A stretch of DNA of 64,000 nt from Aurelia coerulea (taxonomy: Eukaryota; Cnidaria; Scyphozoa; Semaeostomeae; Ulmaridae), in contig CM076958.1 in NCBI GenBank assembly GCA_039566865.1, forward strand, positions 9,090,501 to 9,154,500. Direction: 5' to 3'. A model generated the notes under the pieces. It saw nothing but the letters and a program-made list of their open reading frames with translations. It was not told the origin of the DNA and ran no database searches. Made by a program: the position numbers and the translations under genes. Below are positions 21,960 to 34,837 of the stretch, one piece after another (the first letter of the stretch is position 1; the number at the start of each line of letters is the position of its first letter).

Positions 21960-24300
21960 TATATAGCAGGCAAAAAAGCAATAGCTAAAATTACAGTTAA
22001 TTAAGGCCTACTAATTTACATATTTTACAACTTTGAAGTCACTCAACAGAGCTTTCAAGTTACTCGGAATAAAAATGGGCCTTAGTTCCTCTAATTCGGT
22101 TGATGTGAAAGATTTTACCTCATACGAAAGCACCTTGCAACAGTCTATTTTGACTTGATATGAACATTTACATTTTGGTTGAACGATAACGATCATGCCA
22201 GTTTTTGTCAACTCTCTGACAAAATCATTGGACCACTTTACCAACATTCGACCTTTTATCCCCCGTCCTCCATGTCAAGGGCAGCCGAAGAAATATTTTC
22301 TGATCCATTTAACCACGTTAGAAGTATTGCTAGGCCAAACAACATTGACATCGGGGAAGAGGAGAAACAGTCCAGGGAAACATGAAAGATTGGAGAATTG
22401 CATCCGTAACCAAAGACAAATGGCTGAATCATGTCGATTTTATCATAACTGTGGTTGCCAAAAGGTGAATGCACTTGAACGACTCTCTTTCATTTTCCCT
22501 TCAACACAATCCCTTTTGATGAAGACTTGTACTAAAAAAGGACATTTTTCTGCAGCCCCCTCTCTCCAGCCTTGCTGCGTGACTCTTCAGTAAATTCCGT
22601 GCTAGATCATTTTTAAAAATCAAAGTTTCGTAGGAATGAAGTCACAATAACAGTAAGGCCTAGAGGTACAGTGCATTATCATTGCGGTTTCTTTAGAAAA
22701 TAGGAGGGAATTTTTTTCCGTGGAATAACTCAGTTCAGATTCAAGAAGTAAACATTAGCATTCATCTGCTCTCTAGATTTAACTGCTACCCTGTTTTGGT
22801 CGACAAAAAAACAGCTTTGTGGCTCCAAGAAAGTAAGTTGAGTTTTAATGTAGTAAATATTCAATTAATTATTTTCAACGGTCAAGGACTTACAAGTCGA
22901 TTACTGAAACAGATAAAACTTGTTCAGCATTCATAATTATTGAAGCTGGAAATTTTTGTTTGTTCACAGACAGCACACGAATTGCTTTTTATCTGAAGAT
23001 AGTCTTACAACAACAGGACATAATTCTGAATAAAAAGAAATACTAAGTACATGTGCCATTCATGGCGGGGAAAGACACAAGCTCGTCTGGTTCCCACCAT
23101 GGATGACACTTACAGTTCTACGGTTGACTTCATAAGAAAAACAAAACAAAAACAAAAAACGACAACCCGAGCAACGAAAACAGAGAGAAAGATAACCCGA
23201 AAAGAACGCTACACAGGGTGAGTATTAGCATGCTAAGAATATTAATGGAGCCGCTTAGTTTTCTCCATGAACGAAATTGTAGCTGCCAAATCATTCTGTT
23301 TGAGGAAATGTTTAATATCTCATCGCCAAACAGCAAGACGTTACCGAGTGCCTCGTTTTCCAAAACTGAAAGGTCCAATTAGATCAGGAAACTCCAACGT
23401 GTTCTTTTAGAGATTAGAATTAAATTTTCTCTGCTGCCTTATGTTTTGGGTTTGCATAATGGTTTATTCAACGTGGCGCAGTGATAGTGTTTTGCAGACA
23501 GAATTACGATTACTTGAACCTCATCAAAATTCCAAAGTTTCCAAACAAATTTTATTGCTAAGTGCTATTTACCTCGTTTCAACCTTTAAAAAGTATTTCA
23601 CAGCAGTGCGCATAAAGAAATAGTCCGAGGGTTTTCGCATAAAGAAATTTTCTTGAAAACGAAAAGACATTTGCAAAAGGCATGCATCCGTTTTTAGAGG
23701 GTTCCAGGGAGCAAATTTATGAGAAAATTATCTGGGTTACCAATACTTAACTTGAAGCTGAAACAAAACCAGCTTATAGTTTCTGTGGAGGAAAGAATAA
23801 ATGGTGAATGGATAGCCTGTGAAATTCTTCATAGGACATACCGTAGTCATGTAGGTCATAGGTAGCCCAATAAAACCACAGCTATACGGTATGAAGATGG
23901 TTAACTTGAAAGACATATTACAAACCGTGGCACTGGGCAATAGCAGTCATCTCCAACATTAATTGATGGTAGTTGATCCAATGCTACACCAAATATTTTA
24001 TCTTTTTCAAAAGTATCACTCTGAAAGATGCAAAATATGGTCTGTTAAAAATGAGTTGATAATTGATGCTTTCTAAGACGCAGGTGGGAATATCGCCAAC
24101 TACGTTTCGGTAATGCCTTGCACACATAAACAAGACCAGAATCTAAGAATTCCTATGAACATTTAAGAGTTCTTCCCGTTCTGATACGAATTTTTGAGCT
24201 ATGTAAAAGATTGTGAATTTTTATAACAAAGAATTCTTGTAAGATTACTGAACTCTTAGCAAGGAAAACCATGTCAATGTGCACAAGGCCTGTACCGTGC
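21960..24300. other. Intronic sequence, nothing recognised
   Basis: About 2.3 kb between RhoGAP exons. Short frames at 22011-22247 (minus), 22195-22593 (plus) and 23130-23378 (minus) show no domain. I looked here for the missing RhoGAP exon, expected to encode the segment just before FLVDAV with a phase ending in AG, and did not find a convincing candidate. Confidence 0.5.
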
Positions 24301-24303
24301 ATG

Positions 24304-24463
24304 GTCAAAATTCTGAAGTCTCGATGTTACTTACTTACTGAGCCAGCTACGTACCTCAAAAAAGGCCATAAATCTATTTGAGCGTCAAAATTCTGAAGTC
24401 TCGATGTTACTTACTTACTGAGCCAGCTACGTACCTCAAAAAAGGCCATAAATCTATTTGAGC
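24304..24463 (+). repeat. Perfect 80-bp tandem duplication
   Basis: Two adjacent 80-base units (24304-24383 and 24384-24463), starting GTCAAAATTCTGAAGTC, with no difference between them. This is either a very recent duplication or an assembly artefact. Confidence 0.92.
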
Positions 24464-24691
24464 ATATATAATCATTTACTTGCATTTGAAAAGGTATCCA
24501 GGCCAAGATGGCCTTTAGCCTAATTATAACAAATAAAACTATTCGATGAAACTAAGTTATTACAATATCAAATAAGTTACGAAACAAAGAAATCAATGTC
24601 GATTGTCCTACTCCTACATAATTATTGCATAATGAATACAATCTAATTTACACAATTTTAATCATGATAGTAGACATTAAATGGTGCACGT

Positions 24692-25340
24692 TTATTGCAA
24701 GGAGGATTGAGATTTCATTTTCGAACATTTTAATAAGAAAGTTGTTAACAAATTCACACAGTGCTTGTCCTCTTGACTCAGTAACCAGATAAATTTATTC
24801 CACAAACTGATTTGGGTGAAATTCGGGTATACATTTGCAATTTTGGATTCGATGCATTTCCTGTCCTCTCGAAACTGTGGGCACATCATGACAAAGTGAA
24901 CTTCATCACCAAGAATTTCTATTCCAAAAGAAAGACAGTATTTACAGCCTATCAGATCTAGGTACTATATTTTTTTCAAAGCGTTCAATTTCCATTGCAA
25001 GGTTATGTGCACTCATTCTTAACTTTGAGAAACATTGCCTCTTTTTAAAATTATTTATTGCATCCAAATATGTTTCGAATTTAAAAAAATTGCGAAACGA
25101 TTTACAGGCAAGTCGATGTGGCTCAGAGTCATTTAGTAATTGCAGTCTTGCAAAGTGGAGCCTCTTTGTATTGATAGGATTTACACATACTTGAATCCAT
25201 CCATTTTCAAACTGAATTTTGATGCCCAAGCAACAAACGATAGTGTTCAGTTCACTCCTAACCATGAGCAAGGATTCAATTCTTTGTTTCTTCATATTTG
25301 CTTTTGCACACCAAAAGAGAAAATCTTGACCCTTGTCCAC
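24692..25340 (-). pseudogene. LINE-D C-terminal fragment
   Basis: The minus strand encodes the post-RT region of a LINE: NTIVCCLGIKIQFENGWIQV, then FKFETYLDAINNFKKRQCFS, KLRMSAHNLAMEIERFEKN and, across a frame break near 24930, CKYCLSF, EVHFVMMCPQFRED and FIWLLSQEDKHC. The CxxC..H..C pattern is the zinc-knuckle-like motif at the end of many LINE ORF2 proteins. The same family is found at 41404-41608 plus 44653-44825. The RT domain is missing (5' truncation). Confidence 0.82.
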
Positions 25341-25471
25341 ACATATAAACTAATTTTTGAAAAAGCATCGAAAGTTTTACATAAATTCAGTGACTGTCTA
25401 CAATGAATTTTAGGACCGGTTAACACTCATACACACAACATACGCATTTCCTACTCGTTGAAAATGATATC

Positions 25472-25660
25472 TCTACAAAAATACAAGGCCGGGTAATAGC
25501 CATGTACAATCTTCGTACTTATGGCTATGTTACCTGTTCTTACAAGAAAAGCCTTGCTGTAGCTGTAACCTTGAAAATGGCTTGAAAAATGCTAATTAGC
25601 CTTGTGGAAACCTTCTGTTAGTCTGGTCGTAACTTGGAATCTTACTGATAGCCTCGTAAT
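25472..25660 (-). mobile_element. CCTGTACAAAAATACAAGG-type MITE, partial copy
   Basis: ACAAAAATACAAGGCC at 25474 and downstream phrases (AGCCTTGCTGTAGCTGTAAC, GCTAATTAGCCTTGTGGAAA, GGAATCTTACTGATAGCC) match, in reverse complement, the intact 305-bp element at 40086-40390. One terminus is lost. Confidence 0.7.
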
Positions 25661-26019
25661 TTCTTTAATAAGTGGTGTACCCAAGGGGGGAATGGGGGAT
25701 GTGATGCCAATAATGTGGGAGCTTAACTGGATAACTTAATGTCATACTAACATTCATCTTTTTCTTGTCATTCTTTTCCAACTCAACAGGATGGGTAACT
25801 CGCCTAACATATAAACGGGTCCTTAGCGCTCTGAAAGTTACCCAACCTTGTTCCAAGGGTGTTCCGACGTCATACGCTGGTCACGAAGCCGAATGAACAC
25901 CCTGGTACACTTGGATGAATCTTGCTAACCCTTTTGAAGGTACTTAATCATTAATCCAGGGTTAGCAAGTGCATTTAGTAGGGAAACGGGCACAATCCAT
26001 TTGGGTGGAAAAAGGGCCT

Positions 26020-26820
26020 AAGTGGAAATTTTCGAGAATTTCCCCCACAGCCTTGTTTGATGATGTTGGTGCATGGAGAGTTGGAACATTAATCTTGAAA
26101 GTTCAAATTTGCCTGAACCTCCAAACCAGAGCTTGTGGCCTTTAGCCTAAACTGCAAACGCGCTATTTTGGGGAATCTCCTGAATTACCGTGAAATAAGA
26201 GAATAAAGCCTCGTGTTGAGGAAAATATTCGAGATGAAATTCAATCAAATTCGTCAATTTTGTCGTGAAAAGACATCTTTTTTATGCTTCAAACGTTTCA
26301 AAAAGTTAGCATTGCATCTGTCTCATAAAAGAAAGTAATCCACAAAATAGTTTGCTTGGGTGTGAAAAATGAATTAGTTCTTGCAATCTTCGTGACTTTA
26401 ATGAAATGTATTTTGTATAATCTTTCTTTGAATTATTACAAAACAAGAAATCAAATATACCCAAGGAAAAATTATCCATGGATAAGATCCTTAAAAATGC
26501 TCATTAGTGCTTAGCTCTTTTGCAGGTGCACTATGCTATGATTGAAGAAATATATTCCTTTGTGAATTTTCCCTTCGGCATTGTTATGTTTGTCAATTTT
26601 TAGCATTCAAATTTCAATTTAAATGTGTGCCTAAACATGTGTGCCTTAGCATTCTCACACTACTACACTATGAATATAACTGAGGAGATTCCTCAAGCGC
26701 GTTTTCAGTTAGGTCAAAACCCGAAACCTCTGGTTTGAAGATGGAAACAAATTTGGACTTTCAAGATTGATATTCCAACTCTCCGTGCACCAATATCAAC
26801 AAACAAGGTATTTATCTTTA
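26020..26820. repeat. Inverted repeat, arms about 130-150 bp
   Basis: Left arm about 26035-26180 and right arm about 26686-26815 are imperfect reverse complements, anchored by GGAGAGTTGGAACATTAATC against GATTGATATTCCAACTCTCC, extending through the CTCTGGTTTG and GCGCGTTT blocks. Total span is about 780 bp with a non-coding AT-rich centre. It is likely an old long-TIR DNA element; no TSD was evident. Confidence 0.7.
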
Positions 26821-26934
26821 AGTTAGCTATCGAGGATTATATCCAAAAAAATTTGGATTGATTGGACCTAAATTCGTGTCGCTAGTCCCGATCAAATCCG
26901 TTGCGTTTTTTTTTTGGGACACGCGTTCAGTTTC

Positions 26935-27185
26935 AGTTTCATATATTTCAAATTCCACTACATACAATTTATAGTCCTAACTAATAACTACACAAACACA
27001 TAACTAAACTACAAAGATCAAAGATAAGTTACAAAAACTAATACAGTAATACAAAAGATGAATACAATATACAAAGACAAGGAGGAACTAAATAAATTGT
27101 ATACAGGGAATTACTTAAAGGAGGAGCTCTCTCAATAGGTAAACTAATTGAGCAGAGAGCCCACCCCCCCCCCCCCCCTACCCTA
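26935..27185 (-). mobile_element. Possible 3' end of a LINE, minus strand
   Basis: Begins with GTTCAGTTTCAGTTTC (a simple A-rich tail on the minus strand) and contains a stem-like GGAGCTCTCTCAATAGG..TTGAGCAGAGAGCC, then a C run of about 17. No coding sequence is attached. The call rests only on general resemblance to LINE 3' UTRs. Confidence 0.3.
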
Positions 27186-27204
27186 AGATAATATCAGGTG
27201 TATT

Positions 27205-29968
27205 TAGATGAATTTAAATTGATGGTTGGGATGAAATATCTGTGAGGATGATAAAGTTAAGCGATATTGCTTTAGTTCTTCCACTTAAAATAATTTTCAT
27301 AAATTGTTTGAGGCGTGGTTTATTTCCCGAAATATGGAAATATGCAAATGTAGTGCCGGTTCATAAGAAAAATGAGAAAAATGTGAAGGGGCATTAAAGG
27401 TGGTGTGAAGCGAAAATTTTTATTGATGCAAATGAATAGCGCAGTTGAATGATAAAGAATGTCGTTTGAATTTTTTTGATACCTCATTTCGTTTTCAAGT
27501 TATCCATTGATATTAAATTGCAGCTGATGACGTCATTTTGTTTGCAAATTACTAGGATAACATATGGAAATATAACTGTATCTGATTTTTGAAAGGTTAC
27601 AGTGGTAAGAAATATTTCAGCTGAGCTGAATAGATGTTATATAAATTGCCTCATGACTTAATATGATGGTTAGAAAGGCATATTGATTGTACAAAGTTTT
27701 TAATTAGATTTCTCTTTGGAAACATGGCCAACCTTGTATACTTTCTTTATATTTTGGAAACAAAATGACGTCATCAGCAAATCGTACAAAACAGTGGATA
27801 ACTCTGAAATGAAATAAGGTATCAAAAAAATTTAAACGACAGTCTTTATCATTCAACTGCGCTATTCATTTGCATCAATAAAAATTTTCGCTTCACACCA
27901 CCTTTAACGTCCTATATCTCTTTTACCAATTTTTGGGAAAATACATGAAAAACTCATATATGATTCTCTTTATTCACATCTTGTATCACATGAACTACTC
28001 AACCCAAATCAATCAGGTTTTCGCCAAGGCGACTCGACAATCAACCAGTTACTCTCAGTAACACATACGATATTCAAAGCTTTCGACTGTAATCCTCCTC
28101 TTGATGTTCGCTCAGTTTATCTTGACATTTCTAAGGCATTTGATAGGGTATGGCATGACGGTCTAAGTTGTAAACTAAAACAATGTGGTGTCTCAGGAAA
28201 ACTTCTTTCTTTAATCCAAAGTTTTCTCAAGGATCGAAAGCAGAGGACTGTATTAAATGGACAGAGTTCAAATTGGGGAGATATTTCGGCAGGGGTTCCC
28301 CAGGGCTCTATTCTAGGACCTTTGCTTTTCCTTGTGTACATAAATGATCTAGCTGTAGGCTTGAAATGCAATGTTAAACTATTTGCTGATGATACATCAT
28401 TGCTCACAGTGGTAGAAGATTCAAATTCAGCAGCCAGAACCATGACTTGGACTTGATAAGTCAGTGGGCTCACGCTTGGAGATTGTCATTTAATCCTGAC
28501 CCGCAAAAACAAGCTGTTGAATTGACATTTTCAAGGAAGAAAATTGAAATTGACCATCCAGTGATCCTTTTTAACGACATACCTGTTAAAAAAGTAAACG
28601 AACATAAACATTTAGGATTATCCTGGACTCAAAGCTATCTTTCTCACCTCATATCAAATCAGCTATCTCTAAAACAAGAAAGGGCATTGGTTTGCTGAAA
28701 TATCTCTCCAAATATCTGCCCAGGCATACCCTAAACGAATTATATAAGCTCTACGTTCGACCCCACCTGGATTATGGTGATGTTATTTATGATATTCCTG
28801 CTAAAGTGTGTGAATTCAGTCAAAACATCATTTTACCAAATTTAATGGAAAAGCTAGAGTCTGTTCAGTATTCTGCTGCTTTGGCGGTAACTGTACACAG
28901 AGCTTGGTTGGGAGTCACTGAGTTCCAGAAGATGGAGTAGACGCCTTACCTTGTTCTACAAGTTTTTAAATAATCTTAGTCCTGAGTATACAGTAGATCC
29001 AATTCCCCCTCTTCCTCAGTCGCAGTATCGTCTTCGCAACCAAGATGTCATTGGGCGATTAAAGGCAAGGACAGAAAAAATCAAGTCTTCCTTTTATCCT
29101 AATTGTTTATCTGAATGGAATAAGCTTTAGCCTGAATTGAGACTTGCTTCTTCTATTGCTGTTTTTAAGAAAAAGCTCCTTTCAATAATTCGCCCCCCTG
29201 CAAAATCTGTCTTTGGAATTCACGATCCAAAAGGATTATCCTATCTTACTCAACTTAGGGTTGGTCTCAGCAAGTTAAATTTCCACAAATTCGAGCATAA
29301 TTTCAGGGATACCATAAACCCGATGTGCCCAACAAGCGATGGTATTGAGGACGTGGAGCACTTTTTGTTCATCTGCCCTTCTTTTGATGCTCAACGCCAA
29401 GATCTTCTCGCTGGAATTTTTGAATTATTACGACCATCTGTACAAATCACCAATCTTTCAAATGATGCTTTGGTGCAGCTTTTATTATATGGTGATCAAG
29501 ACCTTTCTTATGACTTGAACAAAGATATACTCAAACTAACTTTACATTTCATTCACGAAACTGGTCGGTTTGACTAAGATCTTCCAAACCTCAGTCATGC
29601 ACAAAGCAGCCACCAAGTCTCTTTACGTAAATGTTTCCTTTTCTTTGTAAATTCTGTTTCGCATCAGATGACAGGCATTCGATTTACCTTAAATAACTAG
29701 AACGAGTTGCGCTCGTATTGATCGCAACCCTGACCTGACATCTGATGTGGGATGGAATCTAGTATAGTATCCAGTAGTTTTTAAATCGTTCGTAGTGTAG
29801 TTGTATTTAGTTTAACGTTGCGTGTCTTTTAATATTGGCCATGGGGTAGTCATTGTATTTCGCTACCCATGGTATAGTCCCTGTAGTGTAGTATAGTAAT
29901 CAGGAACGTATAGTAGAATGTAAGATTTATTGTAATATTTTTTAATATGAATAACAAAAATTTAAATA
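27205..29968 (+). pseudogene. LINE-B copy 1 (RT to 3' UTR), interrupted by a MITE
   Basis: A 5'-truncated LINE starting inside RT. Residues include EISVRMIKLSDIALVLPLK, FPEIWKYANVVPVHKKNEK, then after a 0.5-kb insertion SGFRQGDSTINQL, SVYLDISKAFDRVWHDG, ISAGVPQGSILGPLLFLVYI and the catalytic box FADDTSLL. Frame breaks follow near 28445, 28620, 28900 and 29128. The C-terminal zinc-knuckle region is MCPTSDGIEDVEHFLFICPS, with stop at 29575. The 3' UTR to about 29968 matches the younger copy at 30457-33674. It is dead. Confidence 0.9.
27394..27907. mobile_element. MITE with TTAA flanks, inserted in LINE-B copy 1
   Basis: TIRs of about 110 bp begin AGGTGGTGTGAAGCGAAAAT. TTAA is present on both sides (27394-27397 and 27904-27907), consistent with a piggyBac-like TTAA TSD or a TA TSD within it. 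The element interrupts LINE-B coding sequence between the residues before and after the RPISLLP box. Palindromic TGACGTCAT occurs inside both halves. No ORF. Confidence 0.88.
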
Positions 29969-30054
29969 ATTATGCATTTTCTTTTCATAGGTTAACAGAA
30001 ATTGTGGCAGTGTAGATTCATCGGTTGACATTTTTCAATAAGTAAATTTTCAGT

Positions 30055-30456
30055 TTTGTTTTGAACATTACTTCACTTCTGTCGGGGAAGATCTTGCTAA
30101 AAAACTACTTACTACTCAGCAACCCAAGCATAGCTTTATTAGCAGAGTAACACCTACATTAGACATCATTGATATTGATGAAGAACATTTAAAAAAGCAA
30201 ATTCATAAGATCAAACCAGAAAAAGCAGCTGGACCAGACAATATTAAAGCGAGAGACATAGGTATGGCAAGTGATTCCTTGGCGGATGGACTTAAAGGTA
30301 TGTTCGGGAGAATAATCTATAAAAAGCAACTTCCACACAACTGGAAGTACGCAAAACTGAAAGTAGCATATAAAAAGGGGGATTCAAAGAAGCGTGGAAA
30401 GTACAGGCCACTTTCAATGCTCAGCATAGTGAGTAAGGTATTTGAAGGTGTATTAT
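30055..30456 (+). pseudogene. LINE-C, part 1 (start of RT)
   Basis: The frame encodes HYFTSVGEDLAKKLL, then KIKPEKAAGPDNIKARD and YRPLSMLSIVSKVFEGVLL, the typical stretch before the RT fingers in LINE ORF2. It stops at the insertion of LINE-B copy 2 and resumes at 33687. The endonuclease is absent (5' truncation). Confidence 0.88.
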
Positions 30457-33400
30457 TATGACAAGGCAGATTTTGTAGCAATTAGGAAAAGTATTGTAAT
30501 GTTTCGCTGGCGCGAGTATCTTGAAAACTTGACATGCCCTAATGAACAGGTTAAATTACTTAATGAAGTCCTCTTGAACATTTATACTAATTTCATACCT
30601 AATGAGGTTAAGACGATTAGGCCCCGCCAAGCACCCTGGATAACACAGACTATTAAAAACTTTTTGAGGAAAAAGAATCATGCCTATAAAAATTTTGTGA
30701 GGAATGGTCGACCAGAAAACAAATTTGAAGGAATTCAAAGGATGGTAACTGAAGGTTCAAAATTGATAGAGGATGCAAAACGGAATTACTTTCTGAAGGC
30801 TGGGAACACTTTAGCCAATCCTGGGACTGCCAGAAAAACGTATTGGTCCTTAATTAACACCGTTCTGAACAAGGCCAAAATTCCTATAATACCGCCCCTC
30901 TTGGAGAATGAATTATTCATAACAGATTTCACTGAAAAGGCACAGTTATTCAATGAATATTATATACTTCAGTGTACTACAATTGATACAGGCAGTCAGA
31001 TCCCACAACATGTTCCAGTAACAACTACATTGATTGATGAATTTACCATTTCTGAAGAAAAGATACTAAATATAATCAGATCACTTAACATTAATAAAGC
31101 ATATGGCTGGGATGAAATATCTGTGAGGATGATAAAACTAAGTGACGCTGCATTGATTGTACCGTTGAAAATAATCGTTTCAAACTGCTTGAGGCATGGA
31201 TCTTTTCCCGAAATATGGAAACATGCAAATGTAGTGCCAGTTCATAAGAAAAATGAGAGAAGTCTCAAAGGGAATTATCGTCCAATTTCTCTCCTTCCAA
31301 TTTTTGGGAAAATTCTTGAAAAACTAGTATACGATTCATTATACACTCACCTTGTTTCCTGTGAGTTATTGAATCCAAATCAATCAGGTTTTCGTCCCTG
31401 TGATTCCACTATCAACCAATTAATCTCTATAACGCATAAAATTTTTAAGGCCTTCGATTGTAATCCCCCCCTCGATGTTCGCTCAGTTTATCTTGATCTT
31501 TCTAAGGCATTTGACAGGGTATGGCATGATGGTCTAATTTACAAACTTAAGCGGTGTGGTGTCTCAGGGCAACTTCTTTCCCTTGTGGAAAGCTTTCTGA
31601 AGAATCGGAAACAGCGAACTGTGCTGAATGGTCAGTGTTCTGGTTGGGGAGATATATCAGCTGGAGTGCCACAGGGTTCCATTTTAGGTCCCTTATTCTT
31701 CCTTGTTTACATAAATGATCTAACTGTAGACTTGAAATGTAATGTTAAGCTTTTTGCTGATGATACATCGCTTTTTACGATCGTGCAAGATCCAAATACA
31801 GCTGCCAGTGATATGAATCACGACTTGGAGTTGATAAAAAAGTGGGCTCATGACTGGAGGATGTCATTCAATCCTGATGCGCGAAAGCAAGCTGTTGAAG
31901 TAATATTTTCAAGGAAAAACAAGGCAGTTGATCATCCAGTAATCGTCTTTAATAACACACCTGTGAAGGTAGTAGATGAACATAAGCACCTGGGAATGTT
32001 CCTTGACTCAAAACTCTCATTCTCCACTCATATGCTTTAAACGTAAGATAGATAATCTAAGCTTTGCATGATAATCGTATAGTATTTTAGCTTTTCAATT
32101 TTTTACTTTGTCAACAGTTTCTTTAAACAGGACCCTTATTGATAGCAGTATTTTACTTGTACTGAAAAGGCGTATCCTGTATAAATATGTATTATTATTA
32201 TTATTATTATTTATTATTATCAAAGAAGTTATCTCTAAAACAAGGAAGGGCATTGGCATGCTGAAGTATCTCTCCAAATATCTGCCCAGGCATACCTTAA
32301 ACGAATTATACAAGCTGTATGTTCGACCACATTTAGATTATGGGGATGTCATTTACCACAGTCCTGCAAAAGTATGCGAATTTAGTCATAGCGTCATTTT
32401 GCCGAACCACATGGGAAAGTTAGAATCCGTTCAATATTCTGCTGCTCTAGCAGTATCCGGCGCATGGAGGGGGACATCACGAGAGAAGGTATTCGCTGAG
32501 CTTGGTTGGGAATCGCTAAGTCTACGAAGGTGGAGTAGACGACTTACTCTGTTTTACAAATTCATAAATAATCTGACTCCTGGGTATACTAAAGATCCAA
32601 TCCCACCACTTCGGCAGTCGCAATATTCTTTTCGCAACCAGGATGTGGTCGGACGAATAGTGACAAGGACAGAAAAATTTCAATCTAGTTTTTATCCAAA
32701 TTGCTTAACTGAATGGAACAATCTGGATCCCGAGATTAGACTTGCACCCTCAGTTGCTGTTTTTAAGAAAAAGCTACTCGCGATAATCCGCCCCAATGCA
32801 AAACCCGTTTTGGTACGACCCAATCGGCCTATCCCATCTTACTCAACTTAGGGTTGGTCTCAGTAAACTGAACTTGCATAAATTCCAACACAATTTCAGG
32901 GATACCTTAGATCCAATGTGCCCTTCGAATGATGGCATTGAGGATACTGAACACTTCTTGTTGCTCTGCCCCTCGTTTGATTTGCAACGAAGAGATCTTC
33001 TCGCTGGAGTTTCGGCAATATTACGACCATTCGGACATAACAACCTTTCAAATAAGGCCCTGACGCAATATTTACTGTATGGCAATAAAGACCTATCTAT
33101 TGATCTTAACAGAAAGATTCTCGAGTTGACCTTAGCTTTCATCCACAACACCGGTCGGTTTGATTGAGGTCATTTTAATCTTTGTTATACGCCAAGTAAC
33201 CATCAAGTCCCTTTACCTTTTTCTTTCGTCTTCTGTTTCTTCTTTCATTTAGAATAGTTACGTTGCATTATTTAATGGAAATGAACGATTGCGGAAAAGA
33301 CAGTGGTATAATATTCCAACAAAAACCCTGGCTTTCTGCATTTAATTCATCGATCAAATTGACATAATTCGGTAGGAAGCAGGGAAATTGTTCTGAAACT

Positions 33401-33674
33401 CCTTTCCCACAGTCTTTATGCCGCAAACGTTCATTGTAATTGGTTTAGGTTGTAGTTAGCGTATAGTAATTAGTTTACAAGTATTCTTTGTTTTCTTTTT
33501 GTGCGTTGTCCTAGTAGTGTTCATTGTTTTTTGTTATATGTAAGAACATGGGGTAGCCATGCCATTTTGCTCCTCACGTTATTGTCCCTGTAGTGTTGTG
33601 CAGTTGTATAGTATTAATATGTAGAGTAGGTAAACATGTATTGTAAGAATTTTATATGGATAAATAAAAAAAAA
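30457..33674 (+). mobile_element. LINE-B copy 2 inserted in LINE-C, with TSD and poly(A)
   Basis: Flanked by the direct repeat AAGGTGTATTAT (30445-30456 and 33675-33686; the AA is ambiguous with the tail) and ending in a run of A. It is 5'-truncated before RT. A 532-codon frame covers the linker, RT fingers (NYRPISLLPIFGKILEKL), VYLDLSKAFDRVWHDGL, AGVPQGSILGPLFFLVYIND and FADDTSLF, ending at 32037. There a roughly 180-bp foreign segment interrupts it. The C-terminal domain continues at 32221-33167 (KTRKGIGMLKYLSKYLP, MCPSNDGIEDTEHFLLLCPS) with one frame break near 32800. A 0.5-kb 3' UTR follows. Confidence 0.93.
32037..32220 (+). mobile_element. Short LINE 3'-end insertion with (TTA)n tail
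   Basis: About 180 bp of non-coding sequence ending in ATTATTATTATTATTATT breaks LINE-B between residues STHM and the KEVISKTRKG block. LINE-B copy 1 lacks it at the same point (28640-28660), which shows it is a later insertion. The tail form suggests a severely 5'-truncated LINE, or a SINE. Confidence 0.75.
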
Positions 33675-33686
33675 AAGGTGTATTAT

Positions 33687-34793
33687 GCAGGCCAATTGAA
33701 TGTCATGCACAAAGACAACAACTCTATAGTGAAAAAACAATGGGGATACTCTGAAGGCAAATCGACAGAGACCCTCCTTTTGCTTCTTACAGAGACATGG
33801 AAGCATATTATTGACAGAGGAGAAATTGTTGGCGCATTATTCATAGATTTTAGGAAAGCTTTTGATTCGATTGACCACCATATCTTACATGAAAAGCTAC
33901 AAGGGTTTGGGATAAGTGGAAATGGCTATGAAATCATAGAGGATTACCTAACTGACAGACATCAATTTACAGAGATAAACGGGTCAAGATCACAGGCTGG
34001 TAGCATTGCGTATGGAGTACCACAAGGGCCTCTCCTTGGTCCCAAACTGTTTAAAATTTTCGTAAACGATCTTCCAGAAAGCATAAAAGAAGGAGAGTTA
34101 TACATGTATGCTGATGATACGACTGCATACTGTGTGGGGAAAAGCATAGAAGAAGTAGTTGAACACAATAACAAAAGAGCTCAATAAATGGTGTGTGCGA
34201 AACAAGCTAACCGTGAACACGGAAAAGACGCAGACCATGATCATATCTGCTAAACCTTTCATTGGCCCCCTGCAAAAATTATCTCTTGGGAATGACACAA
34301 TCGAGTTTGTAACAGAAACAAGATGTCTTGGGATAAATATTGATAACAGACTAAAATGGAACAAACAAGTTAAAAATGTCGCAAAGGGGTTAAGTGCTAA
34401 GGTCGCTCAACTAAAGAGATTAAATTTTCTGCCAAGAAAAGTGTTGGAGGAAATATGCTACAAGTTGGTGATTGCCTGTGTTGTATATGCTATTTCTGTC
34501 TGGGGGAACATGCTCGAAAGCAACATTCAATGAATTAGAGAAGATCCATGAAAGAGCAGCCAGACTAATTTACAGCATTCCTACTGGCAGGGATCCCTTA
34601 TCCTTGGCTAATTGGAAATCTCTTAGCTACATATACAAGCGTCGTTTATCGTTAGTAATGCACGACATCTACTACGATAATGCCCCAAAAGAACTTACAG
34701 GAATGTTTGAAAAGCAGCACATACAGAGAGGACGCAATAAACACCATCTTGTAATGCAAAGACCAAGAACTGAACACGGAAGAAATAGTCTGA

Positions 34794-34794
<1 letters not shown>
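33687..34794 (+). pseudogene. LINE-C, part 2 (RT palm to C-terminus)
   Basis: After the LINE-B insertion LINE-C continues with STETLLLLLTETWKHII, LFIDFRKAFDSIDHHIL, AYGVPQGPLLGPKLFKIFV and YADDTTAYCVG. Frame breaks occur near 33690, 34170 and 34510. Next come NKLTVNTEKTQTMIISAKP, CLGINIDNRLKWNKQV and the post-RT block FNELEKIHERAARLIYSIP. It is interrupted again at 34795 by a SINE. Confidence 0.88.

Positions 34795-34837
<43 letters not shown>

Noticed and set aside
22011..22247. Candidate for the missing RhoGAP exon
   Set aside because: No FG..P..Y-type motif, and no acceptor/donor pair that leaves AG in the right phase.
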